Source: Candidatus Gallipaludibacter merdavium
Lineage (GTDB): Bacteria > Bacteroidota > Bacteroidia > Bacteroidales > Paludibacteraceae
NCBI GenBank assembly: GCA_017694875.1
Contig: JADIMG010000068.1
Location: forward strand, 1 to 64,000
DNA length: 64,000 bases
Direction of reading: 5' to 3'
Shown: one piece after another, positions 18,187 to 27,593 of the stretch
Position numbering within the stretch: the stretch's first letter is position 1
Layout of the letters: each line of letters starts with the position of its first letter
Made by a program: the position numbers and the translations under genes
The notes under the pieces: generated by a model
Database searches by the model: none
Told to the model about the DNA's origin: nothing
The model's input: only the letters and a program-made list of their open reading frames with translations

Positions 18187-19464
18187 TTACTTTTTCAGCA
18201 TGATGTCCAGAATGAGCTTGTCGGTTTCTGTCATCCCATCTCTGCCTATGGTTGCCAAATTGCGGATGCATACATCTACATCGTCGGCAATGATACCTTC
18301 CAGACTGCTGACTGTTTTGTTTTCAATGGCCAGCAACGCTGACAATACAGCTGTGTTGATGCCGCTGGTTACTTTCAATGCGCAGCTGGGTTTGGCTCCG
18401 TCACATATCATGCCGGTCAGAGTGGCAATCATGTTTTTGACAGCGTAGCAAATGGTCTCAAAGTTTCCTCCCATCAGATAGGTCAGGCCGCATGATGAAC
18501 CGGTTGCAGCCACAACACAACCGCATAAAGCGGACAAACGGCCTAAATTCTGCTTGACGTATATGACGGTCAGATGGCTCAGTGTGAGCGCTCTTACCAA
18601 TTCTTCGTGCGATTTGTTTTTCTCTCGCGCATACACGACTACTGGCATAGTGGCACATATACCTTGATTGCCGCTTCCTGAGTTGCTCATCACGGGAATC
18701 ATGGCTCCTGCCATTCGTGCGTCGCAAGCTGCTGCGGTGCTCGAAAGCATATGTGAGAAAACGGTGTCACCTAAGATGTCTTTTTCTATGCTGCCCCGCA
18801 AGGTTTTTCCTAATGCGTGTCCGTAGTTGCCTTGAAGCGATGCTGCTGATGCAGCTGCGTTCAAGCGTTCCGTTTCGGTAATGAACTCTATTTCTTCCAG
18901 TGGAGCCGTCATAGCAAATTCATATACCTTGGCCATTGACAGTTGCACGCTATGTTCGTTTTCTTCCTGATGTCCGCCATCTTCTTTCAGTAATACCTTA
19001 CCATCTTTTTCAATATAGGAAAAATGAGTATGGTTGGTGGTGATGATAGCAGTTGCATGCGAGCCCGCAGCTTCGCAGGTCACTTCTATGTAGAGTTTTT
19101 CCGTTGTCTCTTTGTTGAGCACAACTTCTATGCGTTTTTCTTCAATATACTGTTTGCCGGCTTCAACACTTTCTGGGGTGCAGTCTTTGAGTACTTCCAG
19201 TTGATAAGCTGATTTACCGATAAGTGCACCCAAGGCTATGGCAATAGGCAGACCTATCATGCCCGTTCCAGGTATACCCACGCCCATAGCATTTTTAAGC
19301 ATGTTGGCACTTAACGCTACGTGTATATGTTCTGGCTTTTGTCCTAAAATCTCTGTTGCTTTGGCCACACAGAGGGCTACGGCAATAGGTTCTGTACAGC
19401 CGATAGCCGGAATGACTTCTTGTTTGATAATAGAGATAATCTCTTGTCTTTCTTGTTTGTTCAT
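18187..19464 (-). CDS. cyuA: CyuA/YhaM-type L-cysteine desulfidase (UPF0597)
   Basis: A 425-residue member of the UPF0597 family, related to the alpha chain of iron-sulfur L-serine dehydratase; characterised members degrade L-cysteine to pyruvate, sulfide and ammonia. The N-terminal IGCTEPIAVALCVAKA is the family signature. Conserved cysteines follow in SNSGSGNQGI-C and in GCVVAATGSSCGLTYLMGG and MICDGAKPSCALK, consistent with an oxygen-sensitive [4Fe-4S] cluster. Serine or another amino acid cannot be excluded as substrate. It overlaps the FecCD permease gene by 4 bp (ATGA), so the two are translationally coupled. Confidence 0.85.
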   Translation of the reverse strand: MNKQERQEIISIIKQEVIPAIGCTEPIAVALCVAKATEILGQKPEHIHVALSANMLKNAMGVGIPGTGMIGLPIAIALGALIGKSAYQLEVLKDCTPESVEAGKQYIEEKRIEVVLNKETTEKLYIEVTCEAAGSHATAIITTNHTHFSYIEKDGKVLLKEDGGHQEENEHSVQLSMAKVYEFAMTAPLEEIEFITETERLNAAASAASLQGNYGHALGKTLRGSIEKDILGDTVFSHMLSSTAAACDARMAGAMIPVMSNSGSGNQGICATMPVVVYAREKNKSHEELVRALTLSHLTVIYVKQNLGRLSALCGCVVAATGSSCGLTYLMGGNFETICYAVKNMIATLTGMICDGAKPSCALKVTSGINTAVLSALLAIENKTVSSLEGIIADDVDVCIRNLATIGRDGMTETDKLILDIMLKK

Positions 19465-20459
19465 TGGTGTTTTTGGTTAAGTATGATCCATATGATTACC
19501 GGTGCCCCGAAAAGTGCACTCACAGTGCTGATGGGCAAGTTGTGCGTAGTTGTCTTGGAAATCAGGTCACATATCAGCAACAGATTGGCCCCGCAGAGTG
19601 CTGTGCATGGCATCACGCTTCGGTGATTGGCCGATTGCAGCAGTCCTCTCGCAATGTGCGGAACGGCTACGCCTACAAAGGCTATCGGACCGGTAAATGC
19701 CGTTACGCCTCCAGCCATAAGGCCGGTTGCCAAAATGATGAGGAAACGTGTTAGGGGGATGGATATGCCCAGACTACGTGCATAGTCTTCGCTGAGCAGA
19801 AGGCCGTTGAGCGTTTTGATAAGGGCAAAGGCAATGATGATACCAGGAACAACCATGGCCAGAAGTGCGCCCATTTGTTGCCAACTGACAGCCGATAGGC
19901 TGCCTAGCGTCCAGACAATAAATAACTTGAGAGCATCCGGATTGCTGTAATTCTGTATGATACTGACAAAGGCTCCCGCTATGCTACTCAACATGATTCC
20001 CACAATAAGTAAGGAAACGGAGTCTCTTACCTTAAAGGAAACAGCCAGTACAATAAGCAGAACAACAGATGCACCACAGACAGCAGCTGTGGCAGTGGCC
20101 CATTGGCTTGCTGCATAAATACCCGTGAGTGTGCCTGCCATGATAACAAGCGCCACTCCAAAGGTTGCGCCGGAACTGACCCCTAGAATATAGGGGTCAG
20201 CCAGCGGATTTCTAAATAGGGTTTGCATGAGCAGACCAGCAATCGACAATGCAATGCCGGCTATAATAGCGGTAATGGCACGCGGAAGGCGTAGATTCAG
20301 AATAATCTCACGCGAAATCTCATCTGTCGATTGTCCGCTGAGTACGGCCCATACGTCACTTATACGCATAGAAACACTGCCGAAACAAATGTCGGTTATA
20401 AACATTGCCACTAAAAGCAGGCAAAGAACAATGAAACAGATGCTCCGGTGTGTCTGCAT
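19461..20459 (-). CDS. FecCD/BtuC-type ABC transporter permease
   Basis: A 332-residue inner-membrane permease with about ten hydrophobic segments, of the family importing iron-siderophores, haem or cobalamin. The typical start (SGQSTDEISREIILNLRLPR) and the conserved LRLPRAI, GLLMQTLFRNPLADPYILG and FVGVAVPHIARGL blocks are present; the last is the coupling-helix region that meets the ATPase. No ATPase, periplasmic binding protein or receptor gene lies next to it: its neighbours are purC (8 bp upstream) and cyuA (4 bp overlap). The substrate is therefore open and its partners must be encoded elsewhere. Confidence 0.9.
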   Translation of the reverse strand: MQTHRSICFIVLCLLLVAMFITDICFGSVSMRISDVWAVLSGQSTDEISREIILNLRLPRAITAIIAGIALSIAGLLMQTLFRNPLADPYILGVSSGATFGVALVIMAGTLTGIYAASQWATATAAVCGASVVLLIVLAVSFKVRDSVSLLIVGIMLSSIAGAFVSIIQNYSNPDALKLFIVWTLGSLSAVSWQQMGALLAMVVPGIIIAFALIKTLNGLLLSEDYARSLGISIPLTRFLIILATGLMAGGVTAFTGPIAFVGVAVPHIARGLLQSANHRSVMPCTALCGANLLLICDLISKTTTHNLPISTVSALFGAPVIIWIILNQKHQ

Positions 20460-20467
20460 ATCCAGTC

Positions 20468-21415
20468 TTATTTGTCAGCCAGATATGCGTTTACATTGTT
20501 TTCGATGCGCTGTTCCAATCCTTCTGTATTGGCTCTCACAAATTTCTCACCTGTGATGTGTTCATACAGCTCAATATATCTTTCACTGATGCTTTCTACA
20601 ATTGCATCGGTCATTTCCGGTACTTGTTGTCCTGCTTTTCCTTGGAATCCGTTGTCCATCAGCCATTCGCGTACAAACTCTTTGGATAGTTGCTTTTGGG
20701 CTTCGCCTTTTTCAAAGCGTTCTTCATATCCTTCTGCATAGAAATAGCGTGAAGAGTCAGGAGTATGTATTTCGTCCATCAGATAGATAGTGCCGTTGTA
20801 TTTGCCAAATTCATATTTGGTGTCCACTAGAATCAATCCTCTTTGGGCTGCAATTTCAGTACCTCTTTGGAAAAGGGCAAGGGTGTATTTTTCAAGCAGG
20901 GCATAGTCTTCGGCAGAAACAAGACCTTTTGCGATGATTTCCTCTTTTGAAATGTCTTGGTCATGTTCACCTATTTCAGCTTTTGTGGTAGGGGTGATGA
21001 TAGGTTGTGGGAATTTCTGGTTTTCACTCATTCCTTCCGGAATTTTTACGCCGCATATTTCTCTCACTCCGTTTTTATAGGCTCTCCAGGCGCTACCGCA
21101 AAGATAACCTCTTACTATCATTTCTACAGGAAATCCTTGACAGCGTACACCCACGGTAACCATTGGGTCTGGAGTAGCCAATTTCCAGTTGGGCACGATA
21201 TCCGTTGTAGCGTCCAGAAACTTGGCTGCAATCTGGTTCAGCATTTGTCCTTTGTAGGGAATACCTTTGGGCAGTACAACGTCAAATGCAGAAATTCTGT
21301 CAGTTGCCACCATAATGAGCTTGTCATCGACGCTGTAAACGTCGCGTACTTTTCCGTGATAAACGCCTGTTTGTCCTTTGAAATGGTAATTTGTTTTTGT
21401 AAGTGCTTGATTCAT
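20468..21415 (-). CDS. purC: Phosphoribosylaminoimidazole-succinocarboxamide synthase
   Basis: SAICAR synthetase of purine biosynthesis, ligating aspartate to CAIR with ATP. The conserved start region has [20 protein letters not shown], followed by [18 protein letters not shown]. The block [20 protein letters not shown] with HTPDSSRY lies near the middle. It is 315 residues from the ATG at 21415; an upstream in-frame extension to 21511 runs through the promoter and is rejected. It is the first gene of the nine-gene purC-to-ispG operon, with its promoter at 21456-21487. Confidence 0.96.
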   Translation of the reverse strand: MNQALTKTNYHFKGQTGVYHGKVRDVYSVDDKLIMVATDRISAFDVVLPKGIPYKGQMLNQIAAKFLDATTDIVPNWKLATPDPMVTVGVRCQGFPVEMIVRGYLCGSAWRAYKNGVREICGVKIPEGMSENQKFPQPIITPTTKAEIGEHDQDISKEEIIAKGLVSAEDYALLEKYTLALFQRGTEIAAQRGLILVDTKYEFGKYNGTIYLMDEIHTPDSSRYFYAEGYEERFEKGEAQKQLSKEFVREWLMDNGFQGKAGQQVPEMTDAIVESISERYIELYEHITGEKFVRANTEGLEQRIENNVNAYLADK

Positions 21416-21455
21416 ATAGCTATAAAGTTTATGTAATAAAATTCCGAACAAAAGA

Positions 21456-21487
21456 CAAAGATAGTGCAAGGTAAGCGAAGTGACAAA
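21456..21487 (-). promoter_or_regulatory. Promoter of the purC-to-ispG operon
   Basis: The minus strand reads TTTG (21487-21484), 20 bases, then TATCTTTG (21463-21456), a full Bacteroidota promoter about 41 bp before the purC ATG. Its -33 element is the first four bases of the left arm of the large inverted repeat at 21484-21548, so folding of that repeat could affect access to it. Confidence 0.65.
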
Positions 21488-21548
21488 TTTTGAACAAGCG
21501 AAGTAATCCAAGCTTGCTTGAGAATTACTTCGCGGCGTTCAAAATTTG
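21484..21548. repeat. Large inverted repeat between purC and lptB
   Basis: Outer arms 21484-21495 and 21537-21548 (12 bp, perfect) and inner arms 21498-21507 and 21524-21533 (10 bp, perfect) are separated by small unpaired bulges (2 and 3 bases). The 16-base loop 21508-21523 contains the palindrome CAAGCTTG. On RNA this would give a 22-bp hairpin. It overlaps the purC promoter, and its right half recurs at 21691-21729. Confidence 0.7.
21506..21544. repeat. 39-bp direct repeat, copy A
   Basis: Starts ATCCAAGCTTGCTTGAG and ends CGTTCAAAA. It matches 21691-21729 at all but one of 39 positions. It covers the loop and right arm of the large inverted repeat. The 14-base AAAGATAGTGCAAG precedes both copies, at 21457-21470 and 21650-21663. 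Confidence 0.7.
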
Positions 21549-21690
21549 CATTTCCGAAATACGGTGCAAGCAGAATCCTATAGCAAGCTTGCTTGATTTA
21601 GGTAAAGCGCCGCCCGTATTCAACATGGTTAATCGCAGCTATCTTCTTTAAAGATAGTGCAAGCCGTGGAAATAAATTTATTCCGTGTTT

Positions 21691-21729
21691 ATCCAAGCTT
21701 GCTTGAGAATTACTTCGCGCCGTTCAAAA
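21691..21729. repeat. 39-bp direct repeat, copy B
   Basis: Second copy of the element at 21506-21544, differing by a single base. Here no matching left arm is present, so copy B cannot form the same hairpin. It lies about 35 bp before the -33 element of the lptB promoter. Confidence 0.7.
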
Positions 21730-21763
21730 CCAAGTGTGAAACGTACAGAAACCCCTCCTGTAA

Positions 21764-21793
21764 TTGTCAGTTTCGAAAAAAAACGTACCTTTG
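21764..21793 (+). promoter_or_regulatory. Promoter of the lptB operon
   Basis: TTG at 21764-21766, 19 bases, then TACCTTTG at 21786-21793. The transcript would begin near 21800, with a short leader before the ATG at 21818. Confidence 0.6.
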
Positions 21794-21817
21794 TGGAAAA
21801 ATAGAATTTCCTATAGT

Positions 21818-22579
21818 ATGCAAGAAACGAATACGGTGCTTCGCACGGAACATTTGGTGAAGAAATACGGAAAGCGTACAGTTGTAAATGACGTTTCCAT
21901 AGAGCTTCATCAAGGAGAGATTGTAGGATTGCTCGGACCAAATGGCGCAGGTAAGACAACCACCTTCTATATGACCACCGGATTGGTGACACCCAATGAA
22001 GGGAAGATATATCTTGATGATATGGATATAACCGATTTTCCTATGTACAAACGTGCACAAAACGGCATCGGTTATCTTCCGCAGGAAGCTTCCGTTTTCC
22101 GGAAAATGAGTGTGGAGGACAATTTGCGTGCTGTATTGGAGATGACCAAATTCTCAAAGGAATATCAAAAAGAAAAACTCGAGCAACTGATTAAGGAATT
22201 CAATCTTTCGCATGTACGCAAAAACCTGGGTGACCGTCTGTCGGGAGGTGAAAGACGCCGTACGGAAATTGCACGTTGTTTGGCTATCGAACCACGTTAC
22301 ATCATGCTTGATGAACCGTTTGCTGGCGTTGACCCTATTGCGGTGCAGGAAATTCAGGATGTGGTTTGGCGCCTGAAAGACAAGAACATTGGTATTCTCA
22401 TTACCGACCATAACGTAGATGAAACGCTGATGATTACTGACCGTGCCTATCTGCTTTTTGAAGGCAAGATTCTGTTTCATGGCTCACCGGAGGAATTGGC
22501 TGCCAATCCCATTGTGCGTAAAAATTATTTGGGACGTGATTTTGAACTGAAAAAGAAAAGCCGCCCCGAAGATATATGA
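21818..22579 (+). CDS. lptB: LPS export ABC transporter ATPase LptB
   Basis: Cytoplasmic ATPase of the LptB2FG complex that extracts LPS from the inner membrane. Walker [10 protein letters not shown] is at residues 40-48, the signature is [16 protein letters not shown], and Walker B with the D-loop is [12 protein letters not shown]. The block [19 protein letters not shown] is typical of LptB rather than LivF-type ATPases. The ATG at 21818 gives 253 residues; an upstream extension overlaps the promoter. It heads the operon lptB - rnz - ridA - lipA; lptF, lptG and lptC are not in this window. Confidence 0.95.
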   Translation: MQETNTVLRTEHLVKKYGKRTVVNDVSIELHQGEIVGLLGPNGAGKTTTFYMTTGLVTPNEGKIYLDDMDITDFPMYKRAQNGIGYLPQEASVFRKMSVEDNLRAVLEMTKFSKEYQKEKLEQLIKEFNLSHVRKNLGDRLSGGERRRTEIARCLAIEPRYIMLDEPFAGVDPIAVQEIQDVVWRLKDKNIGILITDHNVDETLMITDRAYLLFEGKILFHGSPEELAANPIVRKNYLGRDFELKKKSRPEDI

Positions 22580-22597
22580 TAATGCTGATAGGAGAGA

Positions 22598-23518
22598 ATG
22601 AATAACACGGTTACCATATTAGGTTGTGGCTCTGCATTGCCAACACGTATCAATTATCCGAGTAGTCAGTTGCTGGAACTGCGTGACAAGCAGTTTTTGA
22701 TTGATTGTGGTGAAGGCTGCCAAATACGTATGCGGCAATATGCTGTGAAAACCAACCGTTTGAATCATATCTTTATTTCACATTTGCATGGTGACCACTG
22801 TTTTGGCTTGATAGGGCTTTTGTCGAGTTTTGGTATGCTTGACCGTACCGCTGATATGCATATACATGCTCATCCTGATTTGGAGAAAATTCTACGTGCG
22901 CAATTGGATTATTTCTGCGAAGGCATGTCCTATAAGGTTTTCTTTGAGCCGATTAACCCTTCACGCCATGAATTGGTTTATGAAGACCGTTCCGTGGAGG
23001 TTTATTCCATTCCCTTGAAACACCGTGTGCCCTGTTGCGGCTATCTCTTTGCCGAAAAGGAACGGGAACGTCATATTATACGTGAAATGATAGATGCCTA
23101 TCAGGTACCTGTACGTGAGATAGCACGTATCAAGCAAGGGGCTGATTTTGTAACAGAAGATGGACGGGTCATCAGCAACGAACGGCTCACCACACCAGCT
23201 TCGCCGGCCATTCGCTATGTCTATTGCTCCGATACAGCCTATTCGGAGAAGATTATTCCATGGATAGAGGGAGTTGATTGCCTCTATCACGAGGCAACTT
23301 TCGATTCTTCCTTGTTGCCCCGTGCCAAGGAAACCATGCATAGCACAGCGCTTCAAGCAGCGGAAATTGCCCGTATGGCCCGTGTCCGTCAATTGATAAT
23401 CGGACATTTTTCCGCCCGCTATACCAACCAGCAACTCTTACTTGATGAGGCACGTTCGGTATTTGAGGCTACCACATTGGCAAAAGACGGTGGAGTATAT
23501 AAAATTGGAACACTATAA
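22598..23518 (+). CDS. rnz: Ribonuclease Z
   Basis: Metallo-beta-lactamase-fold endonuclease that matures tRNA 3' ends. The zinc-binding motif SHLHGDHCFGL has H62, H64, D66 and H67. Further ligands lie in YCSDTAY and in the C-terminal IIGHFSARY. The length of 306 is normal for the short bacterial form. It follows lptB by 18 bp. Confidence 0.95.
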   Translation: MNNTVTILGCGSALPTRINYPSSQLLELRDKQFLIDCGEGCQIRMRQYAVKTNRLNHIFISHLHGDHCFGLIGLLSSFGMLDRTADMHIHAHPDLEKILRAQLDYFCEGMSYKVFFEPINPSRHELVYEDRSVEVYSIPLKHRVPCCGYLFAEKERERHIIREMIDAYQVPVREIARIKQGADFVTEDGRVISNERLTTPASPAIRYVYCSDTAYSEKIIPWIEGVDCLYHEATFDSSLLPRAKETMHSTALQAAEIARMARVRQLIIGHFSARYTNQQLLLDEARSVFEATTLAKDGGVYKIGTL

Positions 23519-23551
23519 ACCCTAAGTATAACAATTTTAAAAAGGCTTATT

Positions 23552-23941
23552 ATGAAAAAAATCATTATGACCACCAATGCACCGGCTGCTATTGGTCCTT
23601 ACAGCCAAGCTGTAGAAGTTGAAGGAACACTTTATATTTCAGGACAGCTTCCGGTTAATCCGGCTACAGGAAAAATCGAAGCTACTACTGTGGCTGCCCA
23701 GACACGTCAGTCATTGAAAAACATAGGTGCCGTTCTTGCTGCAGCAGGCTATACCTATGATGACGTGGTTAAGTCAACGGTCTATTTGGCTGATATGAGC
23801 TACTTTGCCGAAATGAACGAAGTGTATAAAACTGTCTATACACAAGATTTTCCGGCACGCTCTGCATTTGCTGTTAAGGAACTGCCAATGGGTGCTTTGG
23901 TAGAAATCGAAACGATAGCAGTAAAAACCGATTTGGAATGA
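23552..23941 (+). CDS. ridA: RidA family reactive intermediate/imine deaminase
   Basis: A 129-residue YjgF/YER057c/UK114 protein that hydrolyses enamines/imines released by PLP enzymes such as threonine dehydratase. The conserved block FPARSAFAVKELPMGALVEI carries the substrate-binding arginine of the RidA subfamily; the N-terminal AAIGPYSQAVEVEGTLYISGQ is also typical. It follows rnz by 33 bp and overlaps lipA by 4 bp (ATGA). Confidence 0.94.
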   Translation: MKKIIMTTNAPAAIGPYSQAVEVEGTLYISGQLPVNPATGKIEATTVAAQTRQSLKNIGAVLAAAGYTYDDVVKSTVYLADMSYFAEMNEVYKTVYTQDFPARSAFAVKELPMGALVEIETIAVKTDLE

Positions 23942-24816
23942 ATATAAAACCAAAATGTTCGTGCAATGGAGGCAGTTATCTGCGTAAGCCGGCTTGGCTG
24001 AAAATTTCTCGCCAGAATACGGAGCAGTTTGCCCGCATGCACGAACTGGTTGAACACCATAACCTGCACACCATCTGCAGTAGTGGACGGTGTCCCAATC
24101 AAAGCGAATGCTGGAGTAGGGGAACAGCCACGTTCATGATTCTGGGAGATGTGTGTACACGTGGCTGTCGGTTCTGCAACACAAAAACGGGTGTGCCCTT
24201 GCCACCCGATGTGGACGAACCGTCCAAGTTGGCAGAGTCCATTCGTATCATGCAGTTAAAACATGCGGTTATTACTTCTGTGACCCGTGATGATTTGCCG
24301 GATGGAGGCGCACAACATTGGGGAGAATGCGTCAGACGCATTCGGGAGGTCAACCCTGAAACGACTATTGAAGTGTTGATTCCCGATTTTGAAGGTCGTC
24401 AAGCCGATATTGCTACGGCATTGGCTTTCCGTCCTGATGTGGTGGCACACAATCTGGAAACAGTAGAGCGTCTCACTCCGCTGGTGCGGGCGAAAGCCAC
24501 TTATCGGCGCAGTTTGGAAGTGCTTCGCTATGTGGCATCATTGGGTTTCCGCACTAAAACGGGTATCATGGTCGGATTGGGCGAGACTTCAGACGAGGTG
24601 TCTGCTCTGATGGATGATGCTCTGGAAGCTGGCTGCAGTGTCATTACCATAGGACAATATCTGCAACCCTCCAAACAAAATGTTCCGGTAGTGGAATATG
24701 TCACCCCGGAACAATTTGCAGCCTATAGGGATATGGCGTTGGCTAAAGGATTTAAATTTGCGGAAAGTGCCCCATTGGTGCGCTCCAGTTATCATGCCGA
24801 AAGACATGTCGGTTAA
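23938..24816 (+). CDS. lipA: Lipoyl synthase
   Basis: Radical-SAM enzyme that inserts two sulfurs into octanoyl groups on lipoyl domains. The auxiliary cluster motif CSSGRCPNQSEC (C47, C52, C58) and the radical-SAM motif CTRGCRFC (C73, C77, C80) are intact, as is the C-terminal RSSYHAE with the serine ligand. The length of 292 is normal. lipB is not adjacent. The stop codon overlaps the end of the convergent GHL10 hydrolase gene by 4 bp. Confidence 0.97.
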   Translation: MNIKPKCSCNGGSYLRKPAWLKISRQNTEQFARMHELVEHHNLHTICSSGRCPNQSECWSRGTATFMILGDVCTRGCRFCNTKTGVPLPPDVDEPSKLAESIRIMQLKHAVITSVTRDDLPDGGAQHWGECVRRIREVNPETTIEVLIPDFEGRQADIATALAFRPDVVAHNLETVERLTPLVRAKATYRRSLEVLRYVASLGFRTKTGIMVGLGETSDEVSALMDDALEAGCSVITIGQYLQPSKQNVPVVEYVTPEQFAAYRDMALAKGFKFAESAPLVRSSYHAERHVG

Positions 24817-26327
24817 TAGTGGACAATTTCTGATGGACAACTTTCACGCTTAAACTTGTTAACGGCGGTCACAACTAGTGTGTGGCTGCCGTTTTTCAAT
24901 GATGGGATATTGGACAGGTTCACACCGCGTGCTGTCGTCTTGCAGATGATATTGGCTGGGTTGTTCAAATCACCTATGTTGTCTCCTTCAAAAGCATATA
25001 CTACATAATAGGCCACTGCACATCCACCTTCTTCATTTTCCATATTCCACAGCAACAGCGCTTCGTCCCGATTGCCCACAATACGTACATTTTGCGGACA
25101 AGCAGGTTCGTCGCCTTCAATGTTGCGGTTGATGGGAGTAAGGGCAGGATAGCGGTAGAATGTCTGTTGCAGACTGTCGCATAGGCCTTGCGGATTCTTC
25201 ATAATTGCCTGAGTGCTGTAAAAGGCGCAACCGTCAATCTCAGGATGGCGTTCGTTGAGTCTCATCTGCCTTGTCAGTTCATTGGGAGTGCGATAGGCAA
25301 TAGGAGCTTTCGGATTGACCAACTGTGAGGCATACAATCCTATGTAGAGGTTTTTTCCATACGAATTTTCACTCCACCATTTGGCCAATACTTCATAATC
25401 AGCTACCTTTTTCCCGATTTCCCAATACAATTGTGGAGCCACATAATCAATGCTGCCTTCTTCCAGCCATTTCAGAATGTCGGCATACAGGTCATCATAG
25501 TTTTGTGCACCGGCTTGCGTGGCCGAACCGCGGGGGTCACTGCTTTGATTGCGCCACACACCAAATGGGCTAATGCCGAATTCCACCCAGGGCTTAATGC
25601 TCTTGATGGTATGTTGCAACTCTTCAATGACCATATTTACGTTGTTGCGTCTCCAGTCGTCTTTCTGTTGGGCAGTATATCCGCGTGGATATTTTCGGAA
25701 CGAACGGTCATCGGGAAATTCCTTGCCTCTGATTTTATAGGGATAGAAATAATCATCAAAATGGATGGCATCAATGTCATATCGTTCTACAATGTCTCGC
25801 ACAACCTTGTTCAGAAATTGGCGTGTCTCGTCCAGTCCTGGGTCAAAATACCATTGTGTACCATATTTGACAAACAGTTCGGGCTTTTTGAAAAAGATAT
25901 GGTCGCGTGCCAGGATGGATGTATCCATCATATTGGTCACCCTGTATGGGTTAAGCCATACATGCACCTCCATACAGCGGGCATGTGCCTCTTCAATCAC
26001 AAATTGTAACGGGTCATAATACGGGTCTGGCATGCTTCCCTGCTTGCCGGTCAGCCAGTGTGACCATGGTTCCAGACTGGACGGATAGAAGGCATCGGCT
26101 GTTGGGCGTATTTGAAAAATGACGGCATTTATATTGTTGGCTGCCAGTGTATCAAGAATAGTTAGCATCCGTGCTTTCTGCTCGGTGGAATTTGTACAAT
26201 TCTTTTCCGGCCAGTCAATTTGTGCCACTGTGGCAATCCATGCCGCACGCATTTCGCGTTTTTTCTGGGCATTGACAGGCAATAGTGCCAATGTCAATAG
26301 GGCGAGGGCTGTCAGAAAGATTCTCAT
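24813..26327 (-). CDS. Secreted GHL10/DUF187 family glycoside hydrolase-like protein
   Basis: A 504-residue secreted protein with signal peptide MRIFLTALALLTLALLPVNAQ. A TIM-barrel GHL10 (DUF187) domain spans about residues 22-390 with MRAAWIATVAQIDWPEKN, VIFQIRPTADAFYPSSLEPW and the FDDYFYPY block; a fibronectin type III-like region follows (about 415-504). Characterised relatives act on glycans, and peptidoglycan-derived or polysaccharide substrates have been proposed; the substrate here is unknown. The ATG at 26327 overlaps the lysC stop (ATGA); a TTG six bases upstream is possible but less likely. Confidence 0.88.
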   Translation of the reverse strand: MRIFLTALALLTLALLPVNAQKKREMRAAWIATVAQIDWPEKNCTNSTEQKARMLTILDTLAANNINAVIFQIRPTADAFYPSSLEPWSHWLTGKQGSMPDPYYDPLQFVIEEAHARCMEVHVWLNPYRVTNMMDTSILARDHIFFKKPELFVKYGTQWYFDPGLDETRQFLNKVVRDIVERYDIDAIHFDDYFYPYKIRGKEFPDDRSFRKYPRGYTAQQKDDWRRNNVNMVIEELQHTIKSIKPWVEFGISPFGVWRNQSSDPRGSATQAGAQNYDDLYADILKWLEEGSIDYVAPQLYWEIGKKVADYEVLAKWWSENSYGKNLYIGLYASQLVNPKAPIAYRTPNELTRQMRLNERHPEIDGCAFYSTQAIMKNPQGLCDSLQQTFYRYPALTPINRNIEGDEPACPQNVRIVGNRDEALLLWNMENEEGGCAVAYYVVYAFEGDNIGDLNNPANIICKTTARGVNLSNIPSLKNGSHTLVVTAVNKFKRESCPSEIVHY

Positions 26328-27586
26328 TGGCAAATCGATTTCATGAGGAATTTAGCAGTTCTGCGGGTATGTTGCGACATGAGTATGTCACGTCCTTTCG
26401 TCACCTTTTCTATCAGTTGGGGAGAAGTTCCACGAATGGTGAGTAATTCCAGACCTTCGTTGTAGGAAACCCTGAAATCATTGCCCAATTCATCGATGGC
26501 AGCAGAAAGGCGTCTTACGTTGTCAACGCATACTGATATGGTAACGGCGGAGCTTTGTATGAGCGACACTTTCAGACGATGTTTGTGCAGCAAGGTAAAC
26601 ATTTTGCTCAAACTGTCCTCCAGTACAAACGAAAAGTCCAGCGGGCGGATAGTGACCAGAGTCAGGTTCTTGCGAACAATCAGCACAGGAATGTCAATGG
26701 GTTTGGCAATGCTTCCTTTGATTACGGAGCCGGGCATCTCAGGATGCTCAAAAGGTTTTACATATAGTGGAATCTGTTTGTTTTCCAGTGGCTTGATGGT
26801 TTTGGGGTGAATGATTTGTGCCCCACTGAAAGCCAGCTCCACGGCATCATAATAGGTCAATTCAGGAATCAGTACTGTATTGGGAAATATACGTGGGTCT
26901 GCATTCAGAATGCCGGGAACATCTTTCCAGATGGTCACACTTTCCGCTTGCAGCAGGTTGCCTACAACGGCAGCCGAATAATCAGAACCCTCTCTTCCCA
27001 ACGTGGTCGGTTGTCCGTGTTTGTTACCGCCAATGAATCCTTGACCTATATAGATACGGCATTTTGAAAAATCGGCAGCCAGCTCCAATTGGTGTTGTGA
27101 GTCTTCCAAGCGTACGGTAGCCTCCCGGAAATTACTGTCAGTCAAAATCAAGCGCCGCATGTCCAACCATTGGTTTTCAATGCCCACCTTGTTCAAATAA
27201 GACGAGATAAGGGTTGTGGAAAGTAATTCTCCGTAGGAAACAATGGCATCATAGGTCTGGTCATATTCTCCCGGATATGTGTTTTGTAGTTTTTCCCTCA
27301 TTTCGTCAAATATGGGTCGCAAAACGTTAAATCCCCATAGCTTATCTTCTGTGAGTTCGGACGCAATCTGCAAATGATAACTCTCCACTTCAGCCCATTT
27401 GTCAATGGCCTCCGTTGTTTGGTGGTTCATGAAATGGTTCAGCACAACTTCCATGGCATTGGTGGTTTTGCCCATGGCCGATATGATAACAAACAAAGGC
27501 ACATCTGTCATGGACAGAATGTGCTCTACGTTGCGAATGCCCTCTGCCGATTTGACAGAGGCGCCTCCAAATTTATATACTTTCAT
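26324..27586 (-). CDS. lysC: Aspartate kinase
   Basis: First step from aspartate to lysine, threonine and methionine. The N-terminal KVYKFGGASVKS and the block TTLGREGSDYSAAVVGN are family signatures, and two C-terminal ACT-like regulatory segments follow (about residues 300-420). At 420 residues it is monofunctional, without a homoserine dehydrogenase part. A GTG at 27592 is in frame, but the ATG at 27586 is the usual start. It lies 7 bp after the M6 protease and is coupled to the GHL10 gene by ATGA. Confidence 0.94.
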   Translation of the reverse strand: MKVYKFGGASVKSAEGIRNVEHILSMTDVPLFVIISAMGKTTNAMEVVLNHFMNHQTTEAIDKWAEVESYHLQIASELTEDKLWGFNVLRPIFDEMREKLQNTYPGEYDQTYDAIVSYGELLSTTLISSYLNKVGIENQWLDMRRLILTDSNFREATVRLEDSQHQLELAADFSKCRIYIGQGFIGGNKHGQPTTLGREGSDYSAAVVGNLLQAESVTIWKDVPGILNADPRIFPNTVLIPELTYYDAVELAFSGAQIIHPKTIKPLENKQIPLYVKPFEHPEMPGSVIKGSIAKPIDIPVLIVRKNLTLVTIRPLDFSFVLEDSLSKMFTLLHKHRLKVSLIQSSAVTISVCVDNVRRLSAAIDELGNDFRVSYNEGLELLTIRGTSPQLIEKVTKGRDILMSQHTRRTAKFLMKSICQ

Positions 27587-27593
27587 AATCACA

